64,000 bases of DNA from the NCBI RefSeq assembly GCF_003590875.1, contig NZ_QYUN01000002.1, positions 2,852,001 through 2,916,000 on the forward strand, read 5' to 3'. Both the position numbers and the translations under genes were made by a program. Position 1 is the first letter of the stretch, and the number at the start of each line of letters is the position of its first letter. Source of the DNA: Noviherbaspirillum cavernae (GTDB lineage Bacteria > Pseudomonadota > Gammaproteobacteria > Burkholderiales > Burkholderiaceae_D). The notes under the pieces are model-generated. The model saw only the letters and a list, made by a program, of their open reading frames with translations, had not been told where the DNA came from and did not search any database. This document shows positions 17,954-26,394 of this stretch, one piece after another.

Positions 17954-18841
17954 TCAGGCCGCTGCCCTGCGCATGCCGGACGGGAAAAAGGTCAGCAGAT
18001 TGCCCGTCAAGACCAGCGCCAATCCCGCGAATGCCGCGAGCGTCCATTGATACCCTTCGAAGAACGTCGATATCGTGAGCGCGACCACCGGAAACAGGAC
18101 CGTGCAGTAGGCGGCCCGTTCCGGCCCCATGCGTCCGACCAGCAGCAGATAGGCGGTGAAGCCGATGACCGAACCGGGGATCGCGAGGTAAAGCAGCGAG
18201 CCGAGATAGCGCACCGATGACTCCAGCACGAACGGCAGGCCGAGTGCAAGGCTGGCCGTGCCGAGGATCGACGCGCCGATCAGCATCGCCCAGCTGTTGG
18301 TCAACCAGGGCGTGAGTCCCAGCGTCTGCATGCGGGAGGACAGCAAGTTGCCGGTGGAAAAAAACAGCGTGCCCAGCAGCGCCAGTCCGAGTCCCGACAG
18401 CATGCCGCCATCGCTCCAGTGCCCCTGCATTTGCGGCAGGAACAGCAAGGTGATGCCGGCCAATCCAAGCACCGCGCCGAATACCACCGTCCCCTCTATC
18501 GGACGCCCGAGAAAGATCCGGCCATTGAGCGCGTTCCACAGCGGTGCGGTGGAAAACACCACCGCGACCAGCCCGCTCGGCACCCATTGGCTGGCGAAGT
18601 AAAAGCACAGGAAATTGCAGCAGAACAGCGTGATGCCCTGCGCCACCAGATAGGGCCAAGCCTGTCGTGGCGGCCACAGCGGCTTGCGCATGATGGCCAG
18701 CAGCGCCAGCAGCACGGCTGCGGCAATCCAGAAGCGGTACGCGATGGATACCGGCGGCGGCACCTCGCCCAGTTGCCATTTGATCGCGATCCATGTGGTG
18801 CCCCAGATCAGCACGGTCAGAAGGTAAAGGAAGCCGTTCAT
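17954..18841 (-). CDS. EamA/DMT-family transporter
   Basis: 295 residues with ten hydrophobic segments in two EamA repeats. The first helix MNGFLYLLTVLIWGTTWIAI is typical of the family ('liWGtt.iaiK'), as is VVFSTAPLWNALNGRIFLGR. Divergently transcribed from the AraC-type regulator at 19074, with 232 bp between, so the regulator is a likely controller of this exporter. The start at 18841 lies directly before the first helix; the frame runs open to 19051. Confidence 0.85.
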   Translation of the reverse strand: MNGFLYLLTVLIWGTTWIAIKWQLGEVPPPVSIAYRFWIAAAVLLALLAIMRKPLWPPRQAWPYLVAQGITLFCCNFLCFYFASQWVPSGLVAVVFSTAPLWNALNGRIFLGRPIEGTVVFGAVLGLAGITLLFLPQMQGHWSDGGMLSGLGLALLGTLFFSTGNLLSSRMQTLGLTPWLTNSWAMLIGASILGTASLALGLPFVLESSVRYLGSLLYLAIPGSVIGFTAYLLLVGRMGPERAAYCTVLFPVVALTISTFFEGYQWTLAAFAGLALVLTGNLLTFFPSGMRRAAA

Positions 18842-19073
18842 GTCGTCACTCTGCAGAAAAAGATGCAGCATGCGCCGATTCGGGCCGGATCGTTTGTCTG
18901 AAATTGCGGCATTGTTCGGATGCGGCCGCAAGGCGCGGCGGCGAATGCGCGGATGTGCGCCGGTGCTTGTCCGTTCTTGCGCTTGTTTTCCGCAGCATGG
19001 GGACGGTTCATCCGTGCGCATGCAAAAGTGATACAGTCGATTTCCCGCCAATCACTGTTCAATCCGCGCGACC

Positions 19074-19994
19074 ATGCCATGCCAGTACCCTGACAGCAGC
19101 CCGCATCCCGCGCAAACGGCGGCCATTGCGCCTTCGGTATTCAAGACGCTGCGCGGAACCAATGCCGAGATGGAGCGCTTCGCGTGGATTGGCGACGAGC
19201 TGGCGATCGCCATCTGGCGGCGTGAAACCGACGAAGAGCTGACGTCGTACATCCAGCCGGGCCACCATACCCTGTCCTGCTATCTCGCCGGCGGCTATCG
19301 CACCGAGCGCGAACAGATGCCCGGCATGTACGGCAGCCCGGGACGCCTCTGCACGCTGCCTGACAATCATGAATCGCACTGGATGGTGCGCGACACGCTG
19401 CGCTTCCTGCATGTCTATTTTCTGCCGCAGCACTTCACGCGGCGCGCCGTCACCGAACTCGACCGCGAACCACGCGAACTGACGCTGGCCGACCGTACCT
19501 ATTTCGCGCATCCGTGCATCGCGAGCTTGTGCGAGCGGCTTGAAGGAGTGCCGTGGCAAGGCGCCGATGCGCTGCTGCAGGCAAATGAAATCACGCACGC
19601 CATCCTGAGCGAACTGCTGAAATCGCAGTCATCGCAGCGGCGCGACCTCCGGCTCAAGGGTGGCCTCGCGCCCGCGGTGCGGCGGCGGCTGGCCGAATTC
19701 ATCGAGGCGCATCTCGACCGCAGCATCACGCTCGGCATGCTCGCGCACATTGCCTGCATGTCGGAATACCACCTCGCGCGCATGTTCCGTATTTCGTTCG
19801 GCATGCCACCGCATGCGTGGATCGCCGAGCGCCGCATCGACTGCGCGAAGCAGTTGCTGAAGACCGGCACCATGTCATTGCAGCAGATCGCGCTTGCCTG
19901 CGGCTACGCGGACCTGAGCCATTTCAGCCATCGCTTTCGCGCCGCGGCGGGCGTCGCGCCCAGTCGCTATCGCAAGGCGCTGACGAGCGATTGA
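19074..19994 (+). CDS. AraC-family transcriptional regulator
   Basis: 306 residues. The N-terminal sensing domain (to about 195) is not closely recognised (SCYLAGGYRTEREQMPGMYG resembles AraC-type cupin-like arms). The C-terminal double helix-turn-helix is clear: VRRRLAEFIEAHLDRSITLG, LAHIACMSEYHLARMFRISF, then LQQIALACGYADLSHFSHRF and APSRYRKAL. It diverges from the EamA exporter, a common regulator-target pairing. Confidence 0.87.
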   Translation: MPCQYPDSSPHPAQTAAIAPSVFKTLRGTNAEMERFAWIGDELAIAIWRRETDEELTSYIQPGHHTLSCYLAGGYRTEREQMPGMYGSPGRLCTLPDNHESHWMVRDTLRFLHVYFLPQHFTRRAVTELDREPRELTLADRTYFAHPCIASLCERLEGVPWQGADALLQANEITHAILSELLKSQSSQRRDLRLKGGLAPAVRRRLAEFIEAHLDRSITLGMLAHIACMSEYHLARMFRISFGMPPHAWIAERRIDCAKQLLKTGTMSLQQIALACGYADLSHFSHRFRAAAGVAPSRYRKALTSD

Positions 19995-20040
19995 ATTCGA
20001 GCAACTGACATGCGCAGCTCGAGCGCACTTTCGAGCACGC

Positions 20041-20484
20041 TTAATGTAGCCGGGTCTTGATATAGTCCTCGACGTCGCGCGCATTGAACCACGAGATATC
20101 CTTCGACATCTCGTCCTGCACCAGCTTCTGCGCTTCCTTGCTCAGGTTTTGCCGCATCAATCCAAGGAATTTCGGAAAGGCGATCAGGCACAGCTTGTCA
20201 TATCGGTGCTCCATGCGCGCCTTGTCCAGATAGTCGCTCAACTGCCTGGAAAACAATTCTGTTTCATGCTGCACGGCGTCCACCTTCGGCTGGGCATCGC
20301 TTCCCTGTTGCGCCCGTCCATTTCCGTTGAAGTGGCCTCTCTCATCCGACAGCAGATCCTTCTGCTCCATGTCCCCCGCCGGATTGATGAAGTCTTCGAT
20401 TTCGCGAAAGTTCTGCTGGACACCTTGCACTTCGAAAATTCTTGCCCGGCTTTTGTCGGCGGCGACTATCCAAGTCGTTTTCAT
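20041..20484 (-). CDS. Host-attachment family protein (PF10116-like)
   Basis: 147 residues beginning MKTTWIVAADKSRARIFEVQ, the conserved start of the 'protein required for attachment to host cells' family first linked to Agrobacterium. The middle is FINPAGDMEQKDLLSDERGH, and the end carries LCLIAFPKFLGLMRQNLSKE. Despite the family name it is widespread in soil betaproteobacteria and its biochemical role is not known. Start fixed by AGGAGA upstream of 20484. Confidence 0.85.
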   Translation of the reverse strand: MKTTWIVAADKSRARIFEVQGVQQNFREIEDFINPAGDMEQKDLLSDERGHFNGNGRAQQGSDAQPKVDAVQHETELFSRQLSDYLDKARMEHRYDKLCLIAFPKFLGLMRQNLSKEAQKLVQDEMSKDISWFNARDVEDYIKTRLH

Positions 20485-20578
20485 CTGGATCTCCTTGGAA
20501 AGGATAATCTTGTTCGACATGCGCTCGATTCCATTCGTTCGACCATATCGACGAAACAAATGCCTTACCGGTCAGCCG

Positions 20579-22948
20579 CTATGAAGTCAGAACATGGAAC
20601 GTATTACGCCCCGCATCCTTGGCCTGATACAAGGCGCGGTCGGCCAGAGCCAGCAATTCCGCAGCAGGCAAATCCTTGCGCTCGCGGAAAGCAACGCCGA
20701 TACTGGTTGTCACCTGCAAGGAAGCATTTTCCATTTCAAAGTTCTTGCACATTGCCAGCACGATTTTGCGCGCGACCAACTCCGCCTCCTCGACGGTACG
20801 AAGAACTTCCAGGATGATGACAAACTCGTCCCCGGCGAGGCGCGCCACCGTGTCGGTGACGCGGACGCTGTCCTTCAAGCGGCCGCCAAACTGTTTCAGG
20901 ATGTCGTCGCCGGCTGCATGGCCAAGGGTATCGTTGATCTCCTTGAAGTGGTCAATATCCAGGTACATCAGCGCCATCGGATTGCCGGTGCGGTCGCTGC
21001 GCGCAATCGCCTCGTTCAGCTTCTCGTCGAAATGCCGCCTGTTCGGCAAGCCGGTCAGGGAATCGAAGCGGGCCAGCAAGGTCAGCTGCTTTTCGACTGC
21101 CTTCAGTGCCGACACATCGGTGGTCAGGGTATACACGCCAGCCACGCTGCCGTCTTCCTCATGATGCGGGATATAGATGGTCTGCAGATGCCGCATGATG
21201 CCGCCGGTCTCTGTCTCGATCTCGAATCTGGCGGCATTGCCGTCCAAGGCCTGTTCCATGTGCGGACGCAGTTGCTCGTACCAGTTCTCGCTGACGATTT
21301 CGCCGATACGGCGGCCGATGATGCGGGACGCATCGATGTTCAACCAGCTCTCGTAAGTGGCATTGATAAATCGGTAGCGTTGCTCGCGGTCAAGATAGGA
21401 AATCAGCACCGGCAGATTGTCGGTGATGGCACGCAGCCGCTTTTCGCTGGCGGCGAGTTTCTGTTCGGCGGATTTGCGTTCGCTGATGTTGCGCAGGAAG
21501 GCGTTGGCAACATACTTGTCACCGTTCCTGACCGCCACCACGGACAATTCCACCGGAATCTCCATGCCGTTGCGATGCAGCGCCATCACCTCGACGCGGT
21601 TGTTGACCACCGGACCTTGTCCCGTACCGACGAATCCGGCCATGCCGGCGTTGTGGCGCTCGCGCATCGCTTCGGGAATCAGCAGATTCGCGAGATTCTT
21701 TCCAATCACCTCGTCGCGGTCCCAGCCGAAGGTTTCCTCGGCCTGCCGATTCCAGGCCGTGATGATGCCGTGTGCATCGATGCCGATGAACGCATCCGGC
21801 GCGCGCATGATGATGCCGCGTATCCTGTCCTCGCTTTGACGCAGCGCCGCTTCGGATGCAAGCTTGTTCTCCATCAGCGTGGTATAGGCATGGATCACTT
21901 CCGCCAGCTCCCTGCTTTCCACGCGGGCCGCCTCCGTCAGTGCGTCGCTGGTGCCGTCATTGGCCTGCATCGCATTGCGCAACTGATCCAGCGGTGCGAG
22001 CAATCTTCCTGCGAACCACCAAATCGCGGCGCCGCACACAAATGCCAGCAATACGCCGAAGCCGAGAATCTGCGAGTCTCTCTGACGCATCGCTGCATAC
22101 GCTTCGGCAGTCGGATATACGGCTGACAGCACCCAGGGAACCGAACGCAGAGAACGATAGCTGAACAATGCCTCCAGGCCGCGGCTGTTGACGCTTTCGA
22201 CGGTGCCTTCGAATCCCTGCAGCGCCTGCGCAAGATGCGGGTTCACACTGGCATCCGGCGCCCGCGTCATGATACGGTCGCGCTCGGCGTGCATGATGAA
22301 GGTCGGATTGCCTCCCTTGGTGACCAGATAGAAATAACCGTCGGTACCTATGCGGGCAGTGCCCATGGCGCTCAGGAAATTGGGCTTGGAAAGATACAGA
22401 ATGCCGCCCAGCATGCCAATCACCTTCCCATCCGGATTACGCAATGGAGAGGCAAAAACGATGCTCGGCTCAAAAGACGCCTTCCCCGAAATCGGTTCGG
22501 AAATCACAGGCGCGTTTGTCGCCATCACCGTCTTGAAGTACTCCCGTTGCGCGATCGAGCTGCCGCGCAGTCCATGACGCATCGGCATATCCAATACGAT
22601 CTTTCCGTTTTTGTCCGCAACAAATATGACATCGAACATGCTTCTTATCGCGGGCCGTGAAACGAAATGGGCATCGAGTTCTCGTGAATTTGGCAACACA
22701 TCGCGAATCAGGACGCCTGCATTCAATGCGAGCGTTTCCTTTCGCAGCAAAATCTTCTCGTCCAGATCCTTGACGGCGCTTTCAATCAAGACATTTTGCA
22801 CATCCGACGCACTGCGATAGATATCGTTATGCAGGATCCACAGTGCAAGGGCTGTCGTTGTGATAACGATCACCAGCATGACGCTGCTTACTGAAAGAGC
22901 AAGTTTCAATTTCAGACTCAATCGTCCGTAATGCGCACGCAAGGACAT
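20579..22948 (-). CDS. Cache-PAS-PAS-GGDEF diguanylate cyclase
   Basis: 789 residues from ATG 22948, which has AAGGGA upstream; an ATG 13 codons earlier lacks one. Order: membrane helix (about 12-37), periplasmic double-Cache sensor (about 45-280), second membrane helix (FGVLLAFVCGAAIWWFAG), HAMP-like linker, PAS (RIRGIIMRAPDAFIGIDAHG) with PAC, second PAS (LRAITDNLPVLISYLDREQR), then GGDEF. The active-site loop is AGDEF (705-709), a tolerated variant, with inhibitory-site RVTD five residues before it. It should sense a periplasmic small ligand plus a cytoplasmic cue. Confidence 0.86.
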   Translation of the reverse strand: MSLRAHYGRLSLKLKLALSVSSVMLVIVITTTALALWILHNDIYRSASDVQNVLIESAVKDLDEKILLRKETLALNAGVLIRDVLPNSRELDAHFVSRPAIRSMFDVIFVADKNGKIVLDMPMRHGLRGSSIAQREYFKTVMATNAPVISEPISGKASFEPSIVFASPLRNPDGKVIGMLGGILYLSKPNFLSAMGTARIGTDGYFYLVTKGGNPTFIMHAERDRIMTRAPDASVNPHLAQALQGFEGTVESVNSRGLEALFSYRSLRSVPWVLSAVYPTAEAYAAMRQRDSQILGFGVLLAFVCGAAIWWFAGRLLAPLDQLRNAMQANDGTSDALTEAARVESRELAEVIHAYTTLMENKLASEAALRQSEDRIRGIIMRAPDAFIGIDAHGIITAWNRQAEETFGWDRDEVIGKNLANLLIPEAMRERHNAGMAGFVGTGQGPVVNNRVEVMALHRNGMEIPVELSVVAVRNGDKYVANAFLRNISERKSAEQKLAASEKRLRAITDNLPVLISYLDREQRYRFINATYESWLNIDASRIIGRRIGEIVSENWYEQLRPHMEQALDGNAARFEIETETGGIMRHLQTIYIPHHEEDGSVAGVYTLTTDVSALKAVEKQLTLLARFDSLTGLPNRRHFDEKLNEAIARSDRTGNPMALMYLDIDHFKEINDTLGHAAGDDILKQFGGRLKDSVRVTDTVARLAGDEFVIILEVLRTVEEAELVARKIVLAMCKNFEMENASLQVTTSIGVAFRERKDLPAAELLALADRALYQAKDAGRNTFHVLTS

Positions 22949-23189
22949 GCCATTCCCTTCCCTGAAAGAGCGCGAATTATCCGTCATCGAGACCGGAAAA
23001 TTAATATGGAATCGTGAAGGTGTATGCGTTCTGCATCAGTGCTGAAGTTCTGGCAAGATTGGTTTTGTCGCAAACGGCATCATTGGAGCGTCATACGTAC
23101 CTGCACGTACCTGCACTCGCAAGCGGGCAGCAATGATTGACGCAATCATTCCAGACCTTTCAATCATCCCTCAGGAACAGGACCATCCC

Positions 23190-23609
23190 ATGCAAGCGAA
23201 GATCACCGCGGACCTCTTCAATCAAAGGAGCAAGGATCATCTGCCTGAACACATGGGCATCGTCATCAACGAAGTCGGCAGCAATTCCCTGTGCGCCGAA
23301 CTGTCGGTGAAAAAATTCCATCTCGCACCGAACGGCTATCTGCACGCAGGCACCGTCGTCACGCTGGCCGACACATCCTGTGGCTACGCCTGCCTCGCGA
23401 ATTTGCCGGAAGGCGCGTCGAACTTCACCACGATCGAGCTCAAGAGCAACTTCATGGGCACGACGCGCGAAGGGGTGATCGATTGCGAAGCCAAGGCGGT
23501 GCACCTCGGCCGCAACACGCAAGTATGGGATGCGCATGTCACGCACCGCGATACCGGCAAGCTGCTGGCGACGTTCCGCTGCACGCAAATGGTGCTCTGG
23601 CCGAAATGA
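23190..23609 (+). CDS. PaaI-family hotdog thioesterase
   Basis: 139 residues. The PaaI/4HBT fold is shown by HMGIVINEVGSNSLCAELSV, the active-site stretch APNGYLHAGTVVTLADTSCG, and FTTIELKSNFMGTTREG. Members hydrolyse acyl- or aryl-CoA thioesters. Start at 23190 follows AGGA; the frame is open from 23133. The stop overlaps the start of the DUF1653 gene (ATGA), so the two are likely translated together. Confidence 0.82.
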   Translation: MQAKITADLFNQRSKDHLPEHMGIVINEVGSNSLCAELSVKKFHLAPNGYLHAGTVVTLADTSCGYACLANLPEGASNFTTIELKSNFMGTTREGVIDCEAKAVHLGRNTQVWDAHVTHRDTGKLLATFRCTQMVLWPK

Positions 23610-23833
23610 CGAACACCGACATCACTCCCGGCGTGTACCGGCATTACAAGGGCAGGAATTATTTCGTGCTGGGTCTTTCGAAGAATACGGAGACTGGCGA
23701 AGTATGCGTGGTCTACCGTCCGCTGTACGACACCGACTGGCCGCAGCTGGTGCATCGCAATGCGCAGATGTTTCTTGAAAACGTGATCGTGGATGGAAAG
23801 CAGGTGCCGCGCTTTGCGCGCGTGACATCCTGA
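23606..23833 (+). CDS. DUF1653 family protein
   Basis: 75 residues, the usual DUF1653 length. It starts after an ATGA overlap with the thioesterase and reads ITPGVYRHYKGRNYFVLGLS, then VVYRPLYDTDWPQLVHRNAQ (family 'YRPLY......wvRP..MF') and MFLENVIVDGKQVPRF. Function unknown; the fold is thought to be a small beta-barrel. alkB follows 14 bp later, suggesting a three-gene operon. Confidence 0.85.
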   Translation: MTNTDITPGVYRHYKGRNYFVLGLSKNTETGEVCVVYRPLYDTDWPQLVHRNAQMFLENVIVDGKQVPRFARVTS

Positions 23834-23847
23834 GGCGGGGAAGCAGC

Positions 23848-24471
23848 ATGAACGGAGAGCTTTTCGACGAAGTACCGCTGCTGGAAACCATTCCCATGGC
23901 GGATGCCGACGTGAGGTTCATGCGCAGGTTCTACGGTCCGGCGCTTGCAGCACAGCACATGCGCGTGCTGCTGGATGAAATCGCGTGGCGTCAGGAAACA
24001 ATCGTCTTGTGGGGACAACAACATCTGCAACCGCGACTCTCGGCATGGTACGGCGATGCAGGCAGCCGCTATTCGTATTCCGGCATCACGCTCGAACCGC
24101 ATCCATGGACTGCCACCCTGCTGCGCATCAAGGGCGATATCGAACAGGTCACCGGCCACCGCTTCAACAGCGTGTTGCTCAATCTATACAGGAACGAGCG
24201 CGACGGCATGGGATGGCATAGCGACGATGAAGCCGAACTCGGCCCCGAGCCGGTGATCGCATCACTCAGTCTGGGCGAGGCACGCATCTTCCACTTCCGC
24301 CATCGGACCAGGAAAACCGGGAAGCCGATCTCGCTGACGCTCATCGATGGCAGCCTGCTGGTCATGGCCGGTACCACGCAGAAATTCTGGCGTCACGCGG
24401 TCGACAAGGAAAGCGTCTCCAGGGACGCACGCATCAACCTCACCTTCCGGCATATCGTCCCGGCAAGATAA
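23848..24471 (+). CDS. alkB: AlkB-family 2-oxoglutarate/Fe(II) dioxygenase (DNA/RNA demethylase)
   Basis: 207 residues. Iron ligands are His124 and Asp126 (GMGWHSDDE) with His183 (WRHAVD); the 2-oxoglutarate and substrate motif RINLTFR is at 195-201. The region NLYRNERDGMGWHSD matches the ALKBH2/3-like bacterial group, which removes 1-methyladenine and 3-methylcytosine from nucleic acids by oxidation. Third gene of the thioesterase-DUF1653-alkB run. The symbol is used for the family; it is not an E. coli AlkB orthologue in the strict sense. Confidence 0.85.
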   Translation: MNGELFDEVPLLETIPMADADVRFMRRFYGPALAAQHMRVLLDEIAWRQETIVLWGQQHLQPRLSAWYGDAGSRYSYSGITLEPHPWTATLLRIKGDIEQVTGHRFNSVLLNLYRNERDGMGWHSDDEAELGPEPVIASLSLGEARIFHFRHRTRKTGKPISLTLIDGSLLVMAGTTQKFWRHAVDKESVSRDARINLTFRHIVPAR

Positions 24472-24533
24472 GTCCTGCTCCGCCTCGCGCAGCACACCCC
24501 GTCGCAAGACACGGTCCCGCCGTTTTACCGATA

Positions 24534-24788
24534 TCAGTTGGCGCGCGTAGCGATGTAACGCAGTTCCTGCGCCAGATCCGGCATGACCGAATCGTAAGGG
24601 CTGGCCAGGCTGTACAGGCGAAACAGCGACAGCCGTTGGGCATCCGTGTCGCCGGCAACGTGGTTGTCGGCCGTTGCGGCACCACCGCCGATGCCGAGCA
24701 ATGCAGCAATCAGCGCGCGTCCGGCGTGACCAACGTTGGCGACGTACGAACGGACCGGGGAGGGTTGCGAAATAAGCAATGCAGACAT
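24534..24788 (-). CDS. Small protein of unknown function
   Basis: 84 residues with a clear AAGGAA ribosome-binding site before ATG 24788. The middle is Gly/Ala-rich (ALIAALLGIGGGAATADN) and the end is better ordered (LSLFRLYSLASPYDSVMPDL, then AQELRYIA). Not recognised beyond resemblance to short Burkholderiales proteins with the same 'DSVMPDLAQELR' ending. It diverges from the His-rich protein at 25116 across an unusually AT-rich region. Confidence 0.6.
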   Translation of the reverse strand: MSALLISQPSPVRSYVANVGHAGRALIAALLGIGGGAATADNHVAGDTDAQRLSLFRLYSLASPYDSVMPDLAQELRYIATRAN

Positions 24789-25115
24789 GTTCGATTCCTT
24801 TTCAAAAGATTTCCTGTACTCAGTGTAGGAACGAGAGAGTTATAATTCAAATTTAAGTTTCACATATCAGTCATATTGTTTGTGAATATTACGGGAATGC
24901 ATGCCGCGAATACGCCGACATGCATGTGCTCACACCTGCAATGCAACAACTTGTAACCGCCGCTTGCGTAACATGTTGAATTGATTGCCACCTCGCAGAA
25001 GGTCGTTACATTCCTCCACAAGATGTTTCCCTGCGTACAGGGAAATTCAGCGACCATGTGAAGGCCGATTGCACACGACCTCGTTGTGCATGCGGACAGT
25101 CAAAAGGAAGACCAA
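24789..25115. promoter_or_regulatory. AT-rich divergent promoter region
   Basis: This 327-bp stretch separates two divergent small genes and holds no convincing gene. Around 24838-24890 it is markedly AT-rich (GTTATAATTCAAATTTAAG, then TTCACA and TGTGAA half-sites 16 bases apart), in contrast to the GC-rich flanks, which suggests promoters for both neighbours. Confidence 0.45.
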
Positions 25116-25568
25116 ATGAAAAAGCAGCATCTCGCCGCCGCGCTTCTGTTCGCGGTCGGCCTCGGCCTCGGACTCCCGGCACAGGCCGAACCACCGTCAT
25201 GGGCGCCGGCGCACGGGCACCGCGCCAGGGAAGCGCGTGAATATCGTTATGTGTATTACCCCGCGCAGCAGGTGTATTACGCGCCGCAAAGTCGCAGCTG
25301 GTTCTGGCTCAACGGCGGCAACTGGCAAGCCGGCATCAATCTGCCTTCCCGCTTTCAAGTCAATGCGTCCAATGGCGGCGTCTCGATCACGCTCGATTCG
25401 TCGCGCCCGTATGTCAAGCATGTCTACGTGGAAGAGCGCTATGGCCGCCCCTGGCGTGAAAAGCACGGGCACGGGCACAAGCACAAGGAAAAGCATCACG
25501 AGAAGCACCACGACAAGCACGAGAAGCATCACGACAAACACAACAAGCACGGCCATCACGATCACTGA
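25116..25568 (+). CDS. Secreted His/Lys-rich putative metal-binding protein
   Basis: 150 residues. Signal peptide MKKQHLAAALLFAVGLGLGL with cleavage near AQAEP. The middle (YVYYPAQQVYYAPQSRSWFW, LNGGNWQAG) resembles small envelope proteins with a WFW/NGGNW motif, and the last 40 residues are a His/Lys/Glu repeat of the KHHEKHHDK type with over 15 His. Zn, Ni or Cu binding is inferred from the His tail. Start fixed by AAGGAAG at 25104-25110. A strong terminator follows. Confidence 0.75.
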   Translation: MKKQHLAAALLFAVGLGLGLPAQAEPPSWAPAHGHRAREAREYRYVYYPAQQVYYAPQSRSWFWLNGGNWQAGINLPSRFQVNASNGGVSITLDSSRPYVKHVYVEERYGRPWREKHGHGHKHKEKHHEKHHDKHEKHHDKHNKHGHHDH

Positions 25569-25594
25569 CGCCCGTGACGCAGCATGATTCCGGC

Positions 25595-25640
25595 AATGAA
25601 GAAACGGGCGAGCGGCAAAACGCTCGCCCGTTTCTTCATT
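25595..25640. terminator. Perfect 20-bp-stem hairpin behind the His-rich gene
   Basis: Bases 25595-25614 pair perfectly with 25621-25640 around a six-base loop (GCAAAA). The outer ends are AT-rich (AATGAAGAAA and TTTCTTCATT), giving U-rich 3' sides in both directions. It lies 27 bp after the stop codon of the His-rich gene. Confidence 0.75.
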
Positions 25641-25673
25641 GCGCCTGCGCGATGCCCCGCAGTGAGTGGCGCG

Positions 25674-25836
25674 CTAGTGTCCTGAGTTAGAAATTCGTTG
25701 CAAATAAAAGTGATGAAATCGCGACGAGACAAGGAAAAAAGCACAGCAAGGCCGAGGCCTTGCGAGCATTTTTGACGCAGTATCGGTGCGATTCTCGTCA
25801 TCTTTTATGTAGCGAATTTCTAACTCAGGATACTAG
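25674..25836. mobile_element. 163-bp foldback (MITE-like) element
   Basis: The ends form 24-bp inverted repeats with one mismatch: 25674-25697 (CTAGTGTCCTGAGTTAGAAA and on) against 25813-25836. The similarity continues inwards for about another 25 bp with small gaps, and the centre holds a perfect GCAAGGCC-GA-GGCCTTGC palindrome (25746-25763). CTAG stands at both outer edges and may be a 4-bp target duplication of the YTAR kind used by IS5-group elements. No coding capacity. I infer a non-autonomous miniature transposable element; no second copy is in the window. Confidence 0.7.
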
Positions 25837-25903
25837 AATGCGCCTCGTGCACCGGCATGCACACGGCCCATTCCCTCAACCCGAATCCGACTGAACATTT
25901 CCC

Positions 25904-26275
25904 ATGAGCTACCTCGCTGTCAAGCATCTCCACGTCACCTTCGCCGCATTGAGCGGCATCCTCTTCTTCGTGCGCGGCTTGTGGATGCTGGCCGACTCGG
26001 GGATGCTGCAACGGCGCTGGGTGAAGATCGTGCCGCACGTCATCGACACCTTGCTGCTCGTGTTTGCGCTGATCCTGGTGGTGTGGAGCGGTCAGTATCC
26101 CTTTGCGCAGAACTGGCTGACAGCGAAACTGCTGGCGCTGGTGGTCTACATCGTGCTCGGCACCATCGCGCTCAAGAGAGGGCGGACGAAATCGGTGCGC
26201 ATCGCAGCGTTCATCGGCGCGCTGCTTGCATTCGGCTATATCGTGACGGTGGCAGTGACACGCCATGTCGTGTAA
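25904..26275 (+). CDS. SirB2 family membrane protein
   Basis: 123 residues with four membrane helices. It begins MSYLAVKHLHVTFAALSGIL, the conserved SirB2 start 'y..lk..Hv..a.lS...F..R', and continues VPHVIDTLLLVFALILV and LLALVVYIVLGTIALKRGRT. SirB2 was named from Salmonella invasion-gene regulation, but its biochemical role is unclear. Single gene, starting 67 bp after the MITE-like element. Confidence 0.85.
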   Translation: MSYLAVKHLHVTFAALSGILFFVRGLWMLADSGMLQRRWVKIVPHVIDTLLLVFALILVVWSGQYPFAQNWLTAKLLALVVYIVLGTIALKRGRTKSVRIAAFIGALLAFGYIVTVAVTRHVV

Positions 26276-26394
26276 TGCCGCACATCAAGCATGGTGACTA
26301 CTTGTTGCGCCGCATGCGTGGCGCGCATTTATGGTCCCTCGCTTGCCCAAACCGTCTATGCTGAAAAAATGTTCGCTTCGGCTGGAGACAAGAC

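Noticed and set aside
23090..23130. Direct repeat CGTACCTGCA twice in tandem before the thioesterase
   Set aside because: Only two 10-bp units; too little to claim a regulatory site.
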